64,000 nt of DNA from Arenicellales bacterium (GTDB lineage Bacteria > Pseudomonadota > Gammaproteobacteria > Arenicellales > JAHEKD01): the NCBI GenBank assembly GCA_028284225.1, contig JANQSD010000020.1, positions 1-64,000 of the forward strand, written 5' to 3'. Positions 63,042 through 64,000 of the stretch are shown here, in pieces. Both the position numbers and the translations under genes were made by a program. A model generated the notes under the pieces. That model did not search any database, was not told where the DNA came from, and saw only the letters and a program-made list of their open reading frames with translations. Each line of letters begins with the position of its first letter. Positions within the stretch are counted from its first letter, which is position 1.

Positions 63042-64000
63042 CTAGTCAACCACCGGCAAGCTATAAGGTTTGAATTTCGCGTTTCGATTGGCATACAGCA
63101 ATCCTAAAGTACCGACAACACCGCATATCAATGAAGCCAGCAAGATGGCCAAGGTTGCTGCTGTCGGCTCGATGCCTGTGCTGAGCCCGGAGAAAAATAA
63201 AGCTACCGTTAATCCCATTCCACATATTACACTACCGAAAAATAGCTCCAGATAGGAACCGGCGGGTAATTCTTTGACAATTTTCATGGCGATTAACCCG
63301 GCAAAAAAGACACCAACAGTTTTACCCACGACAAAACCCAAAAAGACACCCAAAGATTCGTTTGTAATCCATGCGCCTTGTAGACTATCAGGCTTAATCA
63401 CCACTGAGAGCATGATAAAACCTGGCACAATCAACCAGTTCACCGGAACATTAAGACCAGCTTGCTCCAAGACATGAAAAACTGAATCGCGTAATTGACC
63501 GCTTTGCTGGATGCGTTTGGCACCGGCTCGATATGGAACCATCAAGGCGGTAATCACGCCACCAAGGCTCGGGTGAATATGAACTTTATTCAATAGCCAG
63601 ATAAATACCATACAAACCAACACCCAGGTAAAAGCCTGCCTGGCCAACCATATGTTATATATCTGTTGCTCAAATTTATGCGCTAGAAACACTACCAAGA
63701 ACATAAAAATAACTGCCGATATTTGCGCTATTCCCCAAACATTAAAGAAAAGCGCCATCAACACTATACCGCCGATATCATCAGCAATGGCCAGCGCTAA
63801 CAGTGATGCTCTGAGCTTTATTGAAGCGTTACCCAAGGTCATGGCCAGCACTACAAAGGCTATATCCGTGGCCATTGGAATAAGAGCGCCGCTTTTAGGA
63901 TCGCCAGTACCGGTAACAAGAAAAAATACCAACCATGGCACGAGCATTCCACCTACGGCCATTATCGCCGGTGCGATTGCCCGCTTGCCGTGAAGTTCAC
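63042..64000 (-). CDS. nhaA: Na+/H+ antiporter NhaA (5' end outside the window)
   Basis: The frame runs past the window edge: upstream of 63962 the codons read ELHGKRAIAPAIMAVGGM, matching the NhaA segment before helix 3 and 4, so the first 80-90 residues are missing. The visible part has the characteristic ATDIAF with the paired Asp residues of ion exchange (LALAIADDIGG), and about eight further helices. It exchanges sodium for protons in the inner membrane. Confidence 0.94.
   Translation of the reverse strand, partial: ELHGKRAIAPAIMAVGGMLVPWLVFFLVTGTGDPKSGALIPMATDIAFVVLAMTLGNASIKLRASLLALAIADDIGGIVLMALFFNVWGIAQISAVIFMFLVVFLAHKFEQQIYNIWLARQAFTWVLVCMVFIWLLNKVHIHPSLGGVITALMVPYRAGAKRIQQSGQLRDSVFHVLEQAGLNVPVNWLIVPGFIMLSVVIKPDSLQGAWITNESLGVFLGFVVGKTVGVFFAGLIAMKIVKELPAGSYLELFFGSVICGMGLTVALFFSGLSTGIEPTAATLAILLASLICGVVGTLGLLYANRNAKFKPYSLPVVD

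Overview
The window reads as a chromosomal segment of a gammaproteobacterium (no species assigned). The evidence is the housekeeping content and order: ychF-pth-rplY-prs-tRNA-Gln-ispE-lolB, ubiE-ubiJ-ubiB-hemB, cmoA-cmoB, a suf operon led by an IscR-type regulator, metA, ppa, terC and nhaA. A PPi-dependent phosphofructokinase next to adk, and SufU/SufT-type Fe-S assembly, suggest a non-enteric, environmental lineage.

Bases 1 to about 12,400 are an accessory region that is visibly AT-rich compared with the rest. It is framed by insertion-sequence debris on the left (a decayed IS481-type transposase) and, on the right, a shortened tyrosine recombinase, a second IS481-type transposase, an ISL3-type tail fragment and an elongator tRNA-Met whose 3' end faces the region. 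That is the layout of a tRNA-associated genomic island. Its cargo is a compact quorum-sensing system (LuxI-type acyl-homoserine-lactone synthase and divergent LuxR-type receptor) beside a seven-gene minus-strand operon: methyltransferase, EamA exporter, carrier protein, condensation domain, RBBP9-type serine hydrolase, stand-alone amino acid adenylation enzyme and acyl-CoA-dehydrogenase-like flavoprotein. A 20-bp lux-box-like palindrome precedes the operon and another palindrome precedes luxI. I read this as a quorum-controlled mini-NRPS making an oxidised (dehydro or pyrrole-type) amino acid derivative. This is the most interesting candidate system in the window.

From 12.5 to 34.9 kb there is an XRE regulator with a small envelope-gene cassette, then core genes for translation, nucleotide metabolism, isoprenoid and lipoprotein metabolism, then the suf operon (iscR-sufB-C-D-S-U-T-Rieske, all minus strand). 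From 35 to 46.4 kb there are a P-loop protein and metA, a PQQ-type sugar dehydrogenase, a FadL porin, and a likely cAMP-signalling cluster: two convergent membrane-anchored cyclic-nucleotide-binding proteins, a CHASE2 adenylate cyclase, a FecR-domain protein with two cysteine-rich tandem repeat arrays, and a TPR/beta-barrel protein. From 46.6 to 64 kb lie ubiquinone, heme, adenylate kinase (with a long lysine/alanine tail), PPi-phosphofructokinase, tRNA wobble modification (cmoA/cmoB), rhomboid, pyrophosphatase and membrane transport genes.

The intergenic regions hold several families of short inverted-repeat elements that resemble MITEs: a 235-bp family with CCTAGA..CAGTTG ends (two long copies, one deletion derivative, one end fragment), a 176-bp family with AACCCGG..TGCA ends (two copies and a possible relative inside the suf operon), a family with TAGAACC..CTCAAAAT ends (143 and 73 bp), and a G/C-rich hairpin family. 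All assignments come from reading the sequence. No database search was run.
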